NCBI RefSeq assembly: GCF_029227915.1
Contig: NC_079888.1
Location: 13,869,001-13,933,000, forward strand
DNA: 64,000 bases
Direction of reading: 5' to 3'
Origin: Hydractinia symbiolongicarpus
Lineage: Eukaryota > Cnidaria > Hydrozoa > Anthoathecata > Hydractiniidae
Shown piece after piece: positions 1 through 7,779 of this stretch (position 1 is its first letter; every line of letters begins with the position of its first letter). The position numbers were made by a program, and so were the translations under genes. The notes under the pieces are model-generated. The model was not told where the DNA came from. It saw only the letters and a program-made list of their open reading frames with translations, and searched no databases.

Positions 1-5
1 TAAAC

Positions 6-710
6 ATGGAAAAATTTAGACACCTGGCCCGTGAATTTGGTGTATCTCCAAATGAGCAAGAATGGAAAAATGAGAGTATTTTCAGTTCGTGGCAAGCCAA
101 ACGTAAAGATTTTCCTGGTAGCGGGCCTTCATATTTTAATGAAAATTCATGGAGTAGGTGGATAATTGAAAATAGTCAGGGTCTTACACGTATTGGCATT
201 GAAAAGTTATCGCAAAGTGTACGATGCTACGCGTATTTGATTTTGGAGTCCCAAGCCAATGCGCGATCAGGAATTATTGGTAATCAAGGCAGTTCCATTG
301 ATGCCCAACGGCTTTACTTGACGACCTTTGAACAGCTGGTGATTAGACCTACAAATACAGGTAGAGAGATTGCGGAGTTTGAGAATGTACTCAGATATGC
401 GAGATACAAGGTAGACTTTTCGGCTGCATACGGGGTTTACATGATCCCAAGCGATATGTCACTGAGGATCGGAAATGTGGCTGGATTTAACAACAAGATC
501 CTGATCAGTCAGGACCATTTCAAGATTGGTATCAATCCCAATATTAACGCTCCGCATGCTGTTGCCAATCCCATAGCAAGGAAGCAGGTACATGATATAC
601 CCCTCCCTCCACCATCCTCCGAGGAAGCTGCTGTTCACGAGGATACCAAAGCCATGCTGGTTACGATAGGAGTAGGACTTATCCTCGCATTTATCTGGAT
701 GAAGAAATAG
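6..710 (+). CDS. hypothetical element protein with C-terminal membrane anchor (234 aa)
   Basis: Intact ORF starting at an ATG directly after a TAA and ending with TAG. The body is soluble-looking and mixed alpha/beta in composition. Residues about 216-231 form one hydrophobic segment followed by Lys-Lys, which suggests a tail-anchored protein. A proline-serine-rich stretch (about 199-206) precedes the anchor. I do not recognise the family. Its place beside the capsid gene suggests a virion or membrane role, but that is inference only. It converges on the minus gene at 742-1368, with a hairpin filling the 31 bp gap. Confidence 0.6.
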   Translation: MEKFRHLAREFGVSPNEQEWKNESIFSSWQAKRKDFPGSGPSYFNENSWSRWIIENSQGLTRIGIEKLSQSVRCYAYLILESQANARSGIIGNQGSSIDAQRLYLTTFEQLVIRPTNTGREIAEFENVLRYARYKVDFSAAYGVYMIPSDMSLRIGNVAGFNNKILISQDHFKIGINPNINAPHAVANPIARKQVHDIPLPPPSSEEAAVHEDTKAMLVTIGVGLILAFIWMKK

Positions 711-738
711 GTCTAATGTGTTGAACAACACACTAGAC
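711..738. terminator. intergenic hairpin between convergent genes
   Basis: Arms GTCTAATGTGTTG (711-723) and CAACACACTAGAC (726-738) pair at 12 of 13 positions around a 2-nt spacer. It starts one base after the stop of the plus gene and ends three bases before the stop of the minus gene. Its position fits a shared 3'-end or polyadenylation hairpin. Function is inferred from position. Confidence 0.55.
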
Positions 739-741
739 TCT

Positions 742-1368
742 TCATCGATTCTTACTCCTCCTGTTACTTACATAGGCAACGACGATACCCACACCAGCAG
801 CCAAAGCCATATACAAGTGCTTCGCTACATATTCGACAACCTTCGCTGCAACTCTGAAAAAGAACGACACCACAGTGCCAATGATCCCTGGTAGCGCAGC
901 ACCTGCTTTACCTGCTAGGTACTTCAAAAATCTCCCGAGTCTTTCAAGCTGTTTCCGCACAAACCCCTTGTCATTGGCACTTCCTCCTGTACTTCCTACG
1001 CCGTTTGTGCTTCCTCCAGGGACAGCGAGCACGATGGTGGAAACCAGTAGACCAACAGCAGAAATAACGCTCGCGATAGTCAAGCCTTGTTCCTTGAACA
1101 AGATCTTGAGCTTTTCGACCAAGGTTTTATCATCCGTAGCGATTTTCATCAGAGTCTCTTTGAGAATCTTCAGCTGGCTCTGAATCTCGGAGGAAAATAC
1201 GCCGTGTTGCTCTCGTAGGGCTTTTTTCTCATCCCGCAGTTTCTTTAACTCTTCTCTAGCCAAGGATATATTCCCGTCCTCAATCTTTATCTGTTCCTTG
1301 GTTATACCAGGCGTCTTCTTCTTTCTCTCGAGCCTCTCCGCAAGAGGCAGCGAGTTAAAGTGAGCCAC
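742..1368 (-). CDS. coiled-coil multi-pass membrane protein, start lost (208 aa)
   Basis: Residues about 25-75 are rich in Lys, Glu and Leu with heptad character (coiled coil). Hydrophobic segments follow at about 98-117, 157-176 and 184-201, with a Gly/Ser/Asn linker between the first and second. The listed first codon is GTG. No ATG occurs in frame before a stop near 1477, so the natural start is missing or was removed. It faces the capsid ORF head to head and overlaps it by nine bases, also at a GTG. This looks like a deletion junction. The family resembles a recurrent membrane protein of Polintons, but I cannot name it securely. Confidence 0.5.
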   Translation of the reverse strand: MAHFNSLPLAERLERKKKTPGITKEQIKIEDGNISLAREELKKLRDEKKALREQHGVFSSEIQSQLKILKETLMKIATDDKTLVEKLKILFKEQGLTIASVISAVGLLVSTIVLAVPGGSTNGVGSTGGSANDKGFVRKQLERLGRFLKYLAGKAGAALPGIIGTVVSFFFRVAAKVVEYVAKHLYMALAAGVGIVVAYVSNRRSKNR

Positions 1369-2550
1369 GTACCGTCTACGATTGATCAGAATGAGGATCT
1401 CTATGTGGAGATCCCAAACATGGTTCGGGATGATGTTATATTTACTGGGTGTATCAGGCTCCTGTTTGACCTCAAGCTACAAGGGACTAATACGAAGCGT
1501 ACAATCGTTAGTAATATTGGGAAGGCCCTGGTGCGTGACCTACGTATTACTTTGAATGGGAATGAGGTCCAGCATATTGCGGATTATAATGTATTCAGTG
1601 TTTACCGTGATCTCTGGATTTCGAAATTTAATAGGGAGAACAATCTGATTTTGGAGGGAATCAATCCAAATGACGGGACAATTTGCGCTTTACAGGTAAA
1701 AGCGTCTGACCATGTAGAAACAAATGAGGAGCGTGCTATAGCCGCAGCGTACGGAAACACCTTTTGTGTTCCGTTGGGGAAAATGTTCAAGTTGACGAGA
1801 GATCTCCCGTTTTATCAAAATGGACTCCACGTTAGTCTACAGTTCGTTCTACATTTCGCTTCATACGATTTAGTCATCAAGGATGCCGGTACACCAGCCG
1901 CGGGCCCAACCACAGCCAAGGAAGCTGACGCTACATACAAAATCTCTAACATTTTGCTCGAGTTTGAAAAATTAGTAAATGAGGATCTGGCGAGCGCTAT
2001 GATGTCGCGATACAGCCGCCTCGCCCTACCATTCGAACGAGTATTGAGCAGTAAAGTGGTGACTATGAAGAAAAGTAATGCATCCTACAATCTCCAAGTC
2101 GATACCCCTGCTTAATCCTTGGTGGGTATATTACTACTATTCGTCGATCCTGAAGTATCCAAAGCTTATGTGGGTGTCAATGAGCAATTCTACAATCCCA
2201 AAATCGAGAAGATTTCTGTCACGGTGGAGGGTGAGCCCAATAAGCTGTATTCACATGCTATGCTCCTTCGAGATCATTTGCAGCAGATCGTTGAATTATT
2301 TGGATGCCATGATAGTGAAGTGACCATAGGTCAATTTTTCACCGAGCGCTATGCGCTATTCATTGATTTCAGGGCAACACCTGATCGGGGCCTACATGGT
2401 AGTGGGCGGCCTCTGCAAAGGTTATCGGACGGTATAACCCTGCAAATGACGAAAAAAGCGGATGGCAATGGAGATATTAGGTGCTACGTCTTCCTTATCC
2501 AAGACGCGCAATTAAACATCCTGGATGGCAGGTTCCACAGTGTAGAGTAA
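1360..2550 (+). pseudogene. Polinton-type major capsid protein, interrupted by one stop
   Basis: Two ORFs in the same frame (1360-2115 and 2119-2550) are separated by a single TAA at 2113-2115. The region around residues 10-100, with a 'YVEIPNM' segment, then 'IGKALVRDLRITLNG', then 'YNVFSVYRDLWI', and the ending 'LNILDGRF' match the double-jelly-roll major capsid protein of Polintons as I know the family. At about 395 codons it may lack N-terminal sequence, since no ATG precedes the GTG at 1360 and the reading frame runs back into the antisense of 742-1368. The protein would build the icosahedral shell. With a premature stop about two thirds of the way in, it is not expected to be functional. 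Confidence 0.8.
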
Positions 2551-2596
2551 TAAGAGATCAAAACTTGATTTTTTAGGCCTTGGGTCTACAAAATAG

Positions 2597-2995
2597 ATAG
2601 CAACTATAGCAGTTCTTGCTGGAGGAGCATTGATCAATGCTCTGGCTTTCAGTGAGTCAAGTTTTTTATTCAGCAAGCTCAGTGGGCATGGTGAGGAAGA
2701 AAGAAAACGTCATGATTTAGCGGTTGAAAAGCTTCAAGCTGCCCAAGCCCAATGGGTAAGGGATAGGCAAGCGAAGATTGATGCATACAATAAGGGAAGG
2801 GAGGCACAAAGGCAAGCTGGGGAGAGTCTCAAGGAGCTCGACGAGGGAATGCGGGAGTATTTAATTGCAACCATAGAGAAGGCCCTAAAGCTCTCAGATT
2901 TTTAGCCACCTAGCAAAGGCAAAAAAGACGGTGAATTCGCTTTTATAATGGGATCGTTGGCTTTGCTCGGCCTTGCGGCTTACAAATGGGCATAG
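2597..2995 (+). pseudogene. small coiled-coil protein with two hydrophobic ends, start lost
   Basis: An open frame runs from a TAG at 2594-2596, begins with ATA rather than ATG, has one in-frame TAG at 2903-2905 and ends at a TAG at 2993-2995. The N-terminal 20 codons are hydrophobic. A long charged helix with 'HGEEERKRHDLAVEKLQAAQ' follows, and another hydrophobic segment lies at the C-terminus (about 2951-2990). This charged helix is a recurrent Polinton protein of unknown role. Gene order after the capsid gene fits a virion component. The ATA start looks like a mutated ATG. Confidence is good for the family and low for function. Confidence 0.6.
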
Positions 2996-3001
2996 ATATA
3001 T

Positions 3002-3034
3002 GTTTTTCGGCATCTAATAAAAGATGTCGAAAAC
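3002..3034. terminator. hairpin downstream of the 2597-2995 gene
   Basis: Arms at 3002-3015 and 3022-3034 pair with one mismatch and one bulge around AATAAA. The right arm contains the integrase ATG (3024). It sits seven bases after the preceding stop codon and matches the hairpin-after-stop layout seen elsewhere in the element. AATAAA in the loop is also the usual animal polyadenylation hexamer. Confidence 0.45.
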
Positions 3035-4029
3035 AAAAGCACATATCATTACCGGGGAGGAAGCTGAAAAGCTAATTCAAATCTACTATTCCCCATAAAA
3101 TCTCTGAACTAGACGGAAAGCGATCAAACTGCTCGCTGAAAACTCTGCCCTCTCAAAAAAGAGAGTTATGCACTGGCTGAGTCGTCAGTTGCTCTGGCTC
3201 AGGCATATTCGAGGGCCAAAACGTATCAATTACCCTCATTTCACCATAGCGAGACCCAATGAGATGCACCAGTTTGATCTCTTGTACATGCCCCCATGAC
3301 AATCTGAATGGAAACACTTATAAATCATCCTCACAGACATTGACGTGGCATCTCGCTACAACGTGGCGAGGCCATTACGTACCCAGAAAGCCAGTGAAGT
3401 AGCCGACATGCTGAAGGACATATACAAAGCCGGCCCACTCCGCTTTCCGAAGACTTTCCAATGCGACAACGGTAGTGAATTCAAATCAGATGTGACGAAG
3501 CTGCTTGAAAGCAAAAGTGTCGGGTCAAGCGGTCACCATACCATACAAGTATCACCATACTTTCACAGCGTTCGTGGAGTCTTACAACAAAGTACTCGCC
3601 GAGAGATTGTTCAAATCTCAGGATGCGCAAGAGCTTGCATCTGACAAAAAAAAGGTCAAACACCTATATACAATCGTCAAGAGTTTGAACAATTCCAAGA
3701 CAGATATGATTGGTATGAAACCAATCAAGGCTATAAAGCTCGAGGAGGTCCTTGCAAAAAATGAGAAGCGCACGGAGGAAAAGCCTCTACCACAAGACGG
3801 GGTCTATTTGTACTTGCTGCAGCCTGGGGAAGAACATGGGGATTAAAAAAAAAAACGCGCGACTGATGCCTTTTGGTCGAAGCGTACGTACAGGCTGGAT
3901 CGTATCGTGACAGGTACCTGTCTCCTATACTATCTCGATGGAGGTCGCAATCGGAGTTTCGTGTCAGAGGAATTGCTACTGGTCCCCGAAGATGTTGAAA
4001 TACCTCCCGAGCATGTGAAAGATTGGTAG
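3024..4029 (+). pseudogene. Polinton integrase (rve-type DDE), several frameshifts
   Basis: The ATG at 3024 opens 24 codons and then stops at 3096-3098. The frame resumes with an HTH-like region ending 'HWLSRQ' and a segment with 'MHQFDLLYM' (first catalytic Asp at 3276-3278). The next part has 'QCDNGSEF' (second Asp at 3465-3467) and then, in another frame, 'AFVESYNK' (Glu at 3577-3579), consistent with D,D35E spacing. A poly-A run at 3845-3855 shifts the frame again before the C-terminal chromo-like part, which ends at TAG 4027-4029. The family integrates the element into host DNA. At least three frame breaks make this copy dead. Homology is clear from motif order. Confidence 0.88.
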
Positions 4030-4041
4030 GGCTATTTAACA

Positions 4042-4064
4042 GGTTCCCTCGTAGCGGGGGAACC
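4042..4064. terminator. hairpin after integrase stop
   Basis: Perfect 7-bp arms GGTTCCC (4042-4048) and GGGAACC (4058-4064), 13 bases after the integrase stop. It is followed by a second hairpin serving the convergent minus gene. Role inferred from position. Confidence 0.5.
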
Positions 4065-4077
4065 ACTCAGTTGATAC

Positions 4078-4104
4078 TTAATGTGAACCAATGGTTCACA
4101 TTAA
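4078..4104. terminator. perfect 12-bp hairpin after the minus gene
   Basis: Arms TTAATGTGAACC (4078-4089) and GGTTCACATTAA (4093-4104) are perfectly complementary around a 3-nt spacer. It lies 22 bases past the stop (4126) of the minus-strand gene. With the 4042-4064 hairpin, each of the two convergent genes has its own hairpin. Confidence 0.6.
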
Positions 4105-4125
4105 TACCTACCGAGCAAGATCCCT

Positions 4126-4628
4126 TTAATCATCAATAGGGTGAAGTCGTGTATAATCAGAAGGATGTAGTGTATAAAATGGATAACCATAGACTATACC
4201 TTTAATAAAATGTGGCTCGTTATCAATGCCATCGATATCGACTAAGCGCCTATCCTCAATTTGAATTTTTAATATCTAACCAATTTTCTCCAAGTCTGCC
4301 AGATCCGAGAGCTTTAGGTCCTTATCCTTTATGATTTCATAGCAAATTACCCCCAACTCGTTAACGTTCGCTGATACAATATGCAGACACCCTGCGATCC
4401 TCAATATCGTATTCGAGCACTTCATCCTCCTCCTCACACGCACTCTATCTAAAAGCTCATCATCATCCGGGTGTATAAACCCCTCCCAGTAGTAGCCATT
4501 TCGATAAAATTCTCCAAACACTGTGAACAATAACCGGTAGTGGAACCTGCATTGATACAGCATCGCAGAACCGGTCCCGTCACATTATGATACTTTGTAA
4601 ATTGCTGACTCTGTACGTACTTTTCCAT
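4126..4628 (-). pseudogene. hypothetical element protein, one stop and one frameshift
   Basis: The start ATG at 4628-4626 opens 21 codons, then a +1 shift near 4565 moves into the 95-codon frame (4563-4276). An in-frame TAG at 4276-4278 is followed by the same frame open to TAA at 4126-4128. The whole would be about 166 codons. The protein is soluble-looking with many Asp, Tyr and Ile, and I do not recognise a fold. The continued reading frame past the stop supports a real former gene rather than chance. Confidence 0.5.
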
Positions 4629-4634
4629 TTTTCT

Positions 4635-4895
4635 TTAACGCTTAATTATATATTGAAATATTTTGAAACGGTCAATATATAACTTTCCTAAATATATTCC
4701 AATCAGGATGTATGTCATTAGAACAGTTGACATTAATATGAAAAAATACATGGTGTTCCTCTGATACCTTACCCTTTCCAGTACATCACGAAGATCTTCA
4801 TCAATAGCCTCAAGGCTCCGCTCCAAATAGGGGATTCTATCCATTTCTTCGTGACAAGCAGCCAGCTGATTTTTTAATTGATGTATGTAAAACAT
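4635..4895 (-). CDS. small coiled-coil single-pass membrane protein (86 aa)
   Basis: Intact ORF from an ATG. Residues 5-45 are charged and helical (coiled coil, with three Arg-Glu-type heptads), and residues about 49-69 form one transmembrane helix ending at Lys. Short spacing to its neighbours (6 bp on each side) indicates a compact viral-type gene block. The family is unknown. A virion-membrane or fusion-accessory role is possible, but nothing in the sequence proves one. Confidence 0.55.
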   Translation of the reverse strand: MFYIHQLKNQLAACHEEMDRIPYLERSLEAIDEDLRDVLERVRYQRNTMYFFILMSTVLMTYILIGIYLGKLYIDRFKIFQYIIKR

Positions 4896-4901
4896 ATTTA
4901 T

Positions 4902-5528
4902 TTAATCCAATATACTCCAGGCTCTGGGATGGTCCAGTCTAATATACAAACAGGCATGTTTGGATTTTTTCAATCGCTTCAGCTTCTTAATCGCTTCCAG
5001 GTCGTTAATTATGTTTGTCTCTTCATCCACCAATTTCATGTCACTCCTTTCGTGCGGGTACCACATGAATAACTGTTTCTTCTGTCTCCTCAGGTTTTTG
5101 GGAATTGCGGTATAACTCTGAGTCAACAGCCACAACGAATGCTTCCTCTGCTTCCCGCTAATGGCTAATTCAAGCAAGCTCTGGCGTTTTTTATTCATGG
5201 ATTCATCCGTGATCATGTCATCAACTATGAAGAGTGTGCTCTCGCCGGCGAGAAGATTTCATAATCGTTCAATCCATTCAAATAGTTGATCCTGCGGTTC
5301 TATCAAAAAAATATAGTCATCCTTCCATAGCGAGGATCTCTCCAAGTACGTTGTGTTCCACCGGATCGTTGGACACAAAACTACTATATTGTGGAAATGG
5401 TGCCTGTATTCATTTTCCAAAAGATCGAGTTTTTCCACATCCCGTGGGCCCAGTGAATATTGTAGTGCATAGATCTTTAACAACATTCATGTTTGTTGTA
5501 TGCCCATGGCCATACAACAAAACCATCA
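4902..5528 (-). pseudogene. A32/FtsK-type genome packaging ATPase, frameshift and stop
   Basis: The Walker A 'FTGPTGCGKT' is encoded near 5430-5460, Walker B 'LFIVDD' near 5217-5234, and the later 'LWLLTQSYTAIP' and 'FMWYPHER' segments match the Polinton packaging ATPase. A frameshift lies just after Walker A (about 5410-5425), and an in-frame TGA at 5259-5261 precedes Walker B. The protein would pump DNA into capsids. The N-terminal segment shares a frame with the upstream small membrane protein, so the two ORFs run together, with candidate ATGs at 5525, 5528 and 5490. Family assignment is secure. The exact start is not. Confidence 0.88.
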
Positions 5529-5754
5529 TGGAACGCTTGTACCAGCCTTGTTTTATATCATAATTATCAAATAAGATCGCCCCAGTCATATATCCGGCGA
5601 GCTTAACCCCGTCCTCAAGATCCATTTTTGCACCTGGTCTTGAAACCCCTAGTGCCTTTTTCGCACCTAGCGTTAGTAGGATAGTATATGAAACTAGTCT
5701 TACGGACTCCCACAGGCTATCAACAGCCTCTTTTTGATATTCTTTGCTACTCAT
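5410..5754 (-). CDS. small two-helix membrane protein reading into the ATPase
   Basis: An ATG at 5754 opens a protein whose residues about 18-36 and 50-66 are hydrophobic, with a 'GAKKALGV' turn between them. The first about 75 residues look like a separate small membrane protein found next to the ATPase in Polintons. Its own stop is missing, so translation continues through a 'HGHTTN' segment and Walker A of the ATPase and ends just after the ATPase frameshift at 5410. This fusion is probably the result of a small deletion near 5500-5530. Function unknown. Confidence 0.5.
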   Translation of the reverse strand: MSSKEYQKEAVDSLWESVRLVSYTILLTLGAKKALGVSRPGAKMDLEDGVKLAGYMTGAILFDNYDIKQGWYKRSMMVLLYGHGHTTNMNVVKDLCTTIFTGPTGCGKTRSFGK

Positions 5755-5823
5755 GTTTTATTATAGGGCTCATCGCATCTTAAAAATATCAATATCTGCC
5801 TTAGACTCCTGCCTCACGCTTGG

Positions 5824-6123
5824 TTAATGAACCGCTAGTGGAGGCTGCTGGGTAACCGCGGATTTTTTACGTATAAAATATATGAGACCCCCGATACATG
5901 CGATCGCGAGTAGGCTTCCACCAATGTATATTCCACTGCTTGACTGTACAGAACTCACTCCAGAAGAGGTTTTGACTGGAGGTTGTACAGCACCCTCTTG
6001 TTGTTTCATATCTTCCTTTCTCTTCTTCATCAGTGCGACCAACGTATGACCTTGTGCTACTCTACCAGGATGCTTCACTGGTTTTGTAATGACCCTCTCT
6101 TCTTGCAGTTGTTCAGTGCTCAT
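5824..6123 (-). CDS. conserved Polinton 'HPGRVAQG' membrane protein (99 aa)
   Basis: Intact ORF from an ATG. The N-terminal part has the basic motif 'KHPGRVAQG' followed by a Lys-rich stretch (residues 33-40). A Ser/Val-rich linker follows, then one transmembrane helix at about residues 66-85 and a short basic tail. The motif plus C-terminal anchor is recurrent in Polinton gene sets beside the ATPase, as I recall the family, but its role is unknown. It is separated from the next minus gene (6144) by 20 bp that contain a hairpin. Confidence 0.6.
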   Translation of the reverse strand: MSTEQLQEERVITKPVKHPGRVAQGHTLVALMKKRKEDMKQQEGAVQPPVKTSSGVSSVQSSSGIYIGGSLLAIACIGGLIYFIRKKSAVTQQPPLAVH

Positions 6124-6126
6124 TTC

Positions 6127-6150
6127 TTTATAAGACGCGAGACTTATAAA
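6127..6150. terminator. hairpin overlapping the stop of the 6144-6605 gene
   Basis: Perfect 8-bp arms TTTATAAG (6127-6134) and CTTATAAA (6143-6150) around an 8-nt loop. It spans the stop codon of the upstream minus gene and ends four bases from the next start. AT-rich arms alone would be weak evidence, but the position repeats the pattern of the other intergenic hairpins. Confidence 0.4.
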
Positions 6151-6605
6151 ATCACTTCCCTAACCACGAGGGCAACACATACAAATCTGATGGAAGACAG
6201 CAGCTGGTTGTTCCAACCATGATCCTCGTACTGGCATAGTGTAATCTCATATTCATCATCATCGTCACCATTAAACCGGATTGCTATTTTATAGTCTGAA
6301 TTATCAAAGGAGATAACCTCCGGATTAGAACTTTGCACCTTGGTGCGTGATATGATTTGACCCAGTTTAAGAATAACATGTTTCAATGTAAAATACACGC
6401 TGGCCGTACACTCGCCATCGCTGGGGTCAATAGTAACATCTCCAATATCCACATCTGAAATGCTCAATCCAATGCCTAGGATGTGGGAAGATGTGTCTAT
6501 ATACATTTGCCGTAGCCTACTACAACAATACCCTACTATATCTCCAAGGGATGACGGTGGAATAGCAATATTTTCAACGATCTTCGTTTCCAATTCATCA
6601 AACAT
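6144..6605 (-). CDS. hypothetical element protein (153 aa), intact
   Basis: Complete ORF with ATG start and TAA stop. It has an acidic cluster (about residues 116-120, Asp-rich) and many beta-type residues. The last 15 residues are hydrophobic. No motif is recognised. The start overlaps the stop of the preceding minus gene (6598-7170) by eight bases, typical of tightly packed viral genes. It stayed open while the core genes broke, so it may be younger or by chance undamaged. Confidence 0.55.
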   Translation of the reverse strand: MFDELETKIVENIAIPPSSLGDIVGYCCSRLRQMYIDTSSHILGIGLSISDVDIGDVTIDPSDGECTASVYFTLKHVILKLGQIISRTKVQSSNPEVISFDNSDYKIAIRFNGDDDDEYEITLCQYEDHGWNNQLLSSIRFVCVALVVREVIL

Positions 6606-7170
6606 TCTTTTCCTTCTCTATTTCTTCCCTATCATCAATGGACTGTGAAAGTTTTGTGTGATTAATCGTATGAGCGGCAACGAGTAGAGGCGCTAAAAAT
6701 TTGCCAAACGCCGAATATACCAGTATACCCAAATCAGCCATACTATCTCGTATTATTGGATCATCCTCAATATCCTTCCGTAGACCTTCTGGGTTATCAA
6801 TGGATACTATATTACCTATGGCTTTCGTATATAAGCCGATGGCATGGGTACTGAGAGCCTTTGCAGTTTTCTCTCCTTTTTCCTGCAATTCATGTTGAAT
6901 GAAATCGGTATGAATTTTTTGAATTACATCCTCCGTGCACTTATTAATAAATGCCTCACTACATTTTTTAGGCAGTAAGTGTACTTTACCTTGACGTATC
7001 GCATCCTTCAAAGCCTGGCGCTTGTCGGTTTTTTGCGCAACAGACTCGGTTGGAGTATCGAATATTTCTGCGAATTCGTGAGCCATGTTTATTAGGCGCC
7101 GATACCGATAGAAACAAGCAAGTATCAATATATAAGGGAGGAGTATACCAATCAGTAGTAATAACTCCAT
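6598..7170 (-). CDS. hypothetical membrane-anchored element protein (190 aa), intact
   Basis: Residues 2-21 form a strongly hydrophobic N-terminal segment followed by 'YRYRR', which fits a signal anchor with the rest inside. The rest is helical and charged (about residues 45-110), with a second weaker hydrophobic stretch at about 146-168. No family recognised. It lies directly downstream of HNH copy 1, separated by a hairpin, and overlaps the next gene. A structural or envelope role is only a guess. Confidence 0.55.
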   Translation of the reverse strand: MELLLLIGILLPYILILACFYRYRRLINMAHEFAEIFDTPTESVAQKTDKRQALKDAIRQGKVHLLPKKCSEAFINKCTEDVIQKIHTDFIQHELQEKGEKTAKALSTHAIGLYTKAIGNIVSIDNPEGLRKDIEDDPIIRDSMADLGILVYSAFGKFLAPLLVAAHTINHTKLSQSIDDREEIEKEKNV

Positions 7171-7190
7171 TTATTTGCAGTTTTGTGTAT

Positions 7191-7215
7191 AAAGGTGGTG
7201 CTTCACAACACCTTT
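7191..7215. terminator. hairpin after HNH copy 1
   Basis: Arms AAAGGTGGTG (7191-7200) and CAACACCTTT (7206-7215) pair at 9 of 10 positions (one G-T) around a 5-nt loop. It is 16 bases beyond the stop of the minus HNH gene and 20 bases before the next start (7170). Confidence 0.5.
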
Positions 7216-7230
7216 GGATAAAGCACTAAA

Positions 7231-7728
7231 TTACTCAGATATGGATCGATAGCCATTCGATTGGTTTTCATTTTTCCACATGGGTTGCATGTTTGTGTAG
7301 TGGAGCCTAGCTAGTTGTAATTCTTCGCTTGGAGTAACGCCATTTTCTCGATATTTAACTGGTATTTTATGATCGAATTCCCACTGCCATCGATTGCTCC
7401 AGCACATGCCATCTTTGTATTGCTTTTGTATATGTCCGATAAATGTACAGATCCCGCACCCCAGGTACTCGGCGGATGCTATCTCCGTGTCATAGATTAG
7501 AGCATTGTTAATCCTATTCAGAATTAGCCCATGCATATATGCAGGGAAATCGCACTCTTTGCAAAAGCCATGCTGTTTTTTATGGTGGCATTTATTTCGT
7601 TCCTTTGATGCCCTCTTAATATCTAAGCATTTGATACACATTTTGGTCCATTGCCCATTCCGCTGCAATTTAAAATTACCAAAAAACAAAGACCTTTTGC
7701 ATTGTGATCATTCCTTGATTTCTTCCAT
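7231..7728 (-). pseudogene. HNH endonuclease copy 1, early in-frame stop
   Basis: The start ATG aligned with the intact paralogue is at 7728. An in-frame TGA at 7708-7710 (codon 7) is followed by an otherwise open frame to 7231. Two Cys pairs ('CIKC', 'CKEC') and a Cys-His-His cluster look zinc-binding. The nuclease core is 'WEFDHKIPVKY' followed by 'LHYTNMQPMW', the FDH...N arrangement of the HNH proteins of giant viruses and phages. It sits 51 bp downstream of the RNA polymerase frame, with a promoter-like block between. It is about two thirds identical by eye to the copy at 11241-11699. Role likely homing-type DNA cleavage (inference). Confidence 0.82.
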
Positions 7729-7736
7729 TTTATTAC

Positions 7737-7772
7737 ATTTTATGAATACATAATTTATAAAATTTTTGGACA
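7737..7772 (-). promoter_or_regulatory. palindrome plus TGTCCAAAA motif upstream of HNH copy 1
   Basis: Arms ATTTTATGAAT (7737-7747) and ATTTATAAAAT (7753-7763) pair at 10 of 11 positions. Overlapping them at 7759-7772 is AAAATTTTTGGACA (minus strand TGTCCAAAAATTTT), 31 bp before the HNH start. The same motif and palindrome position occur upstream of the HNH copy at 11699. It could serve as promoter for HNH and/or 3' hairpin for the RNA polymerase gene, which ends at 7780. Confidence 0.5.
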
Positions 7773-7779
7773 GAATTGA

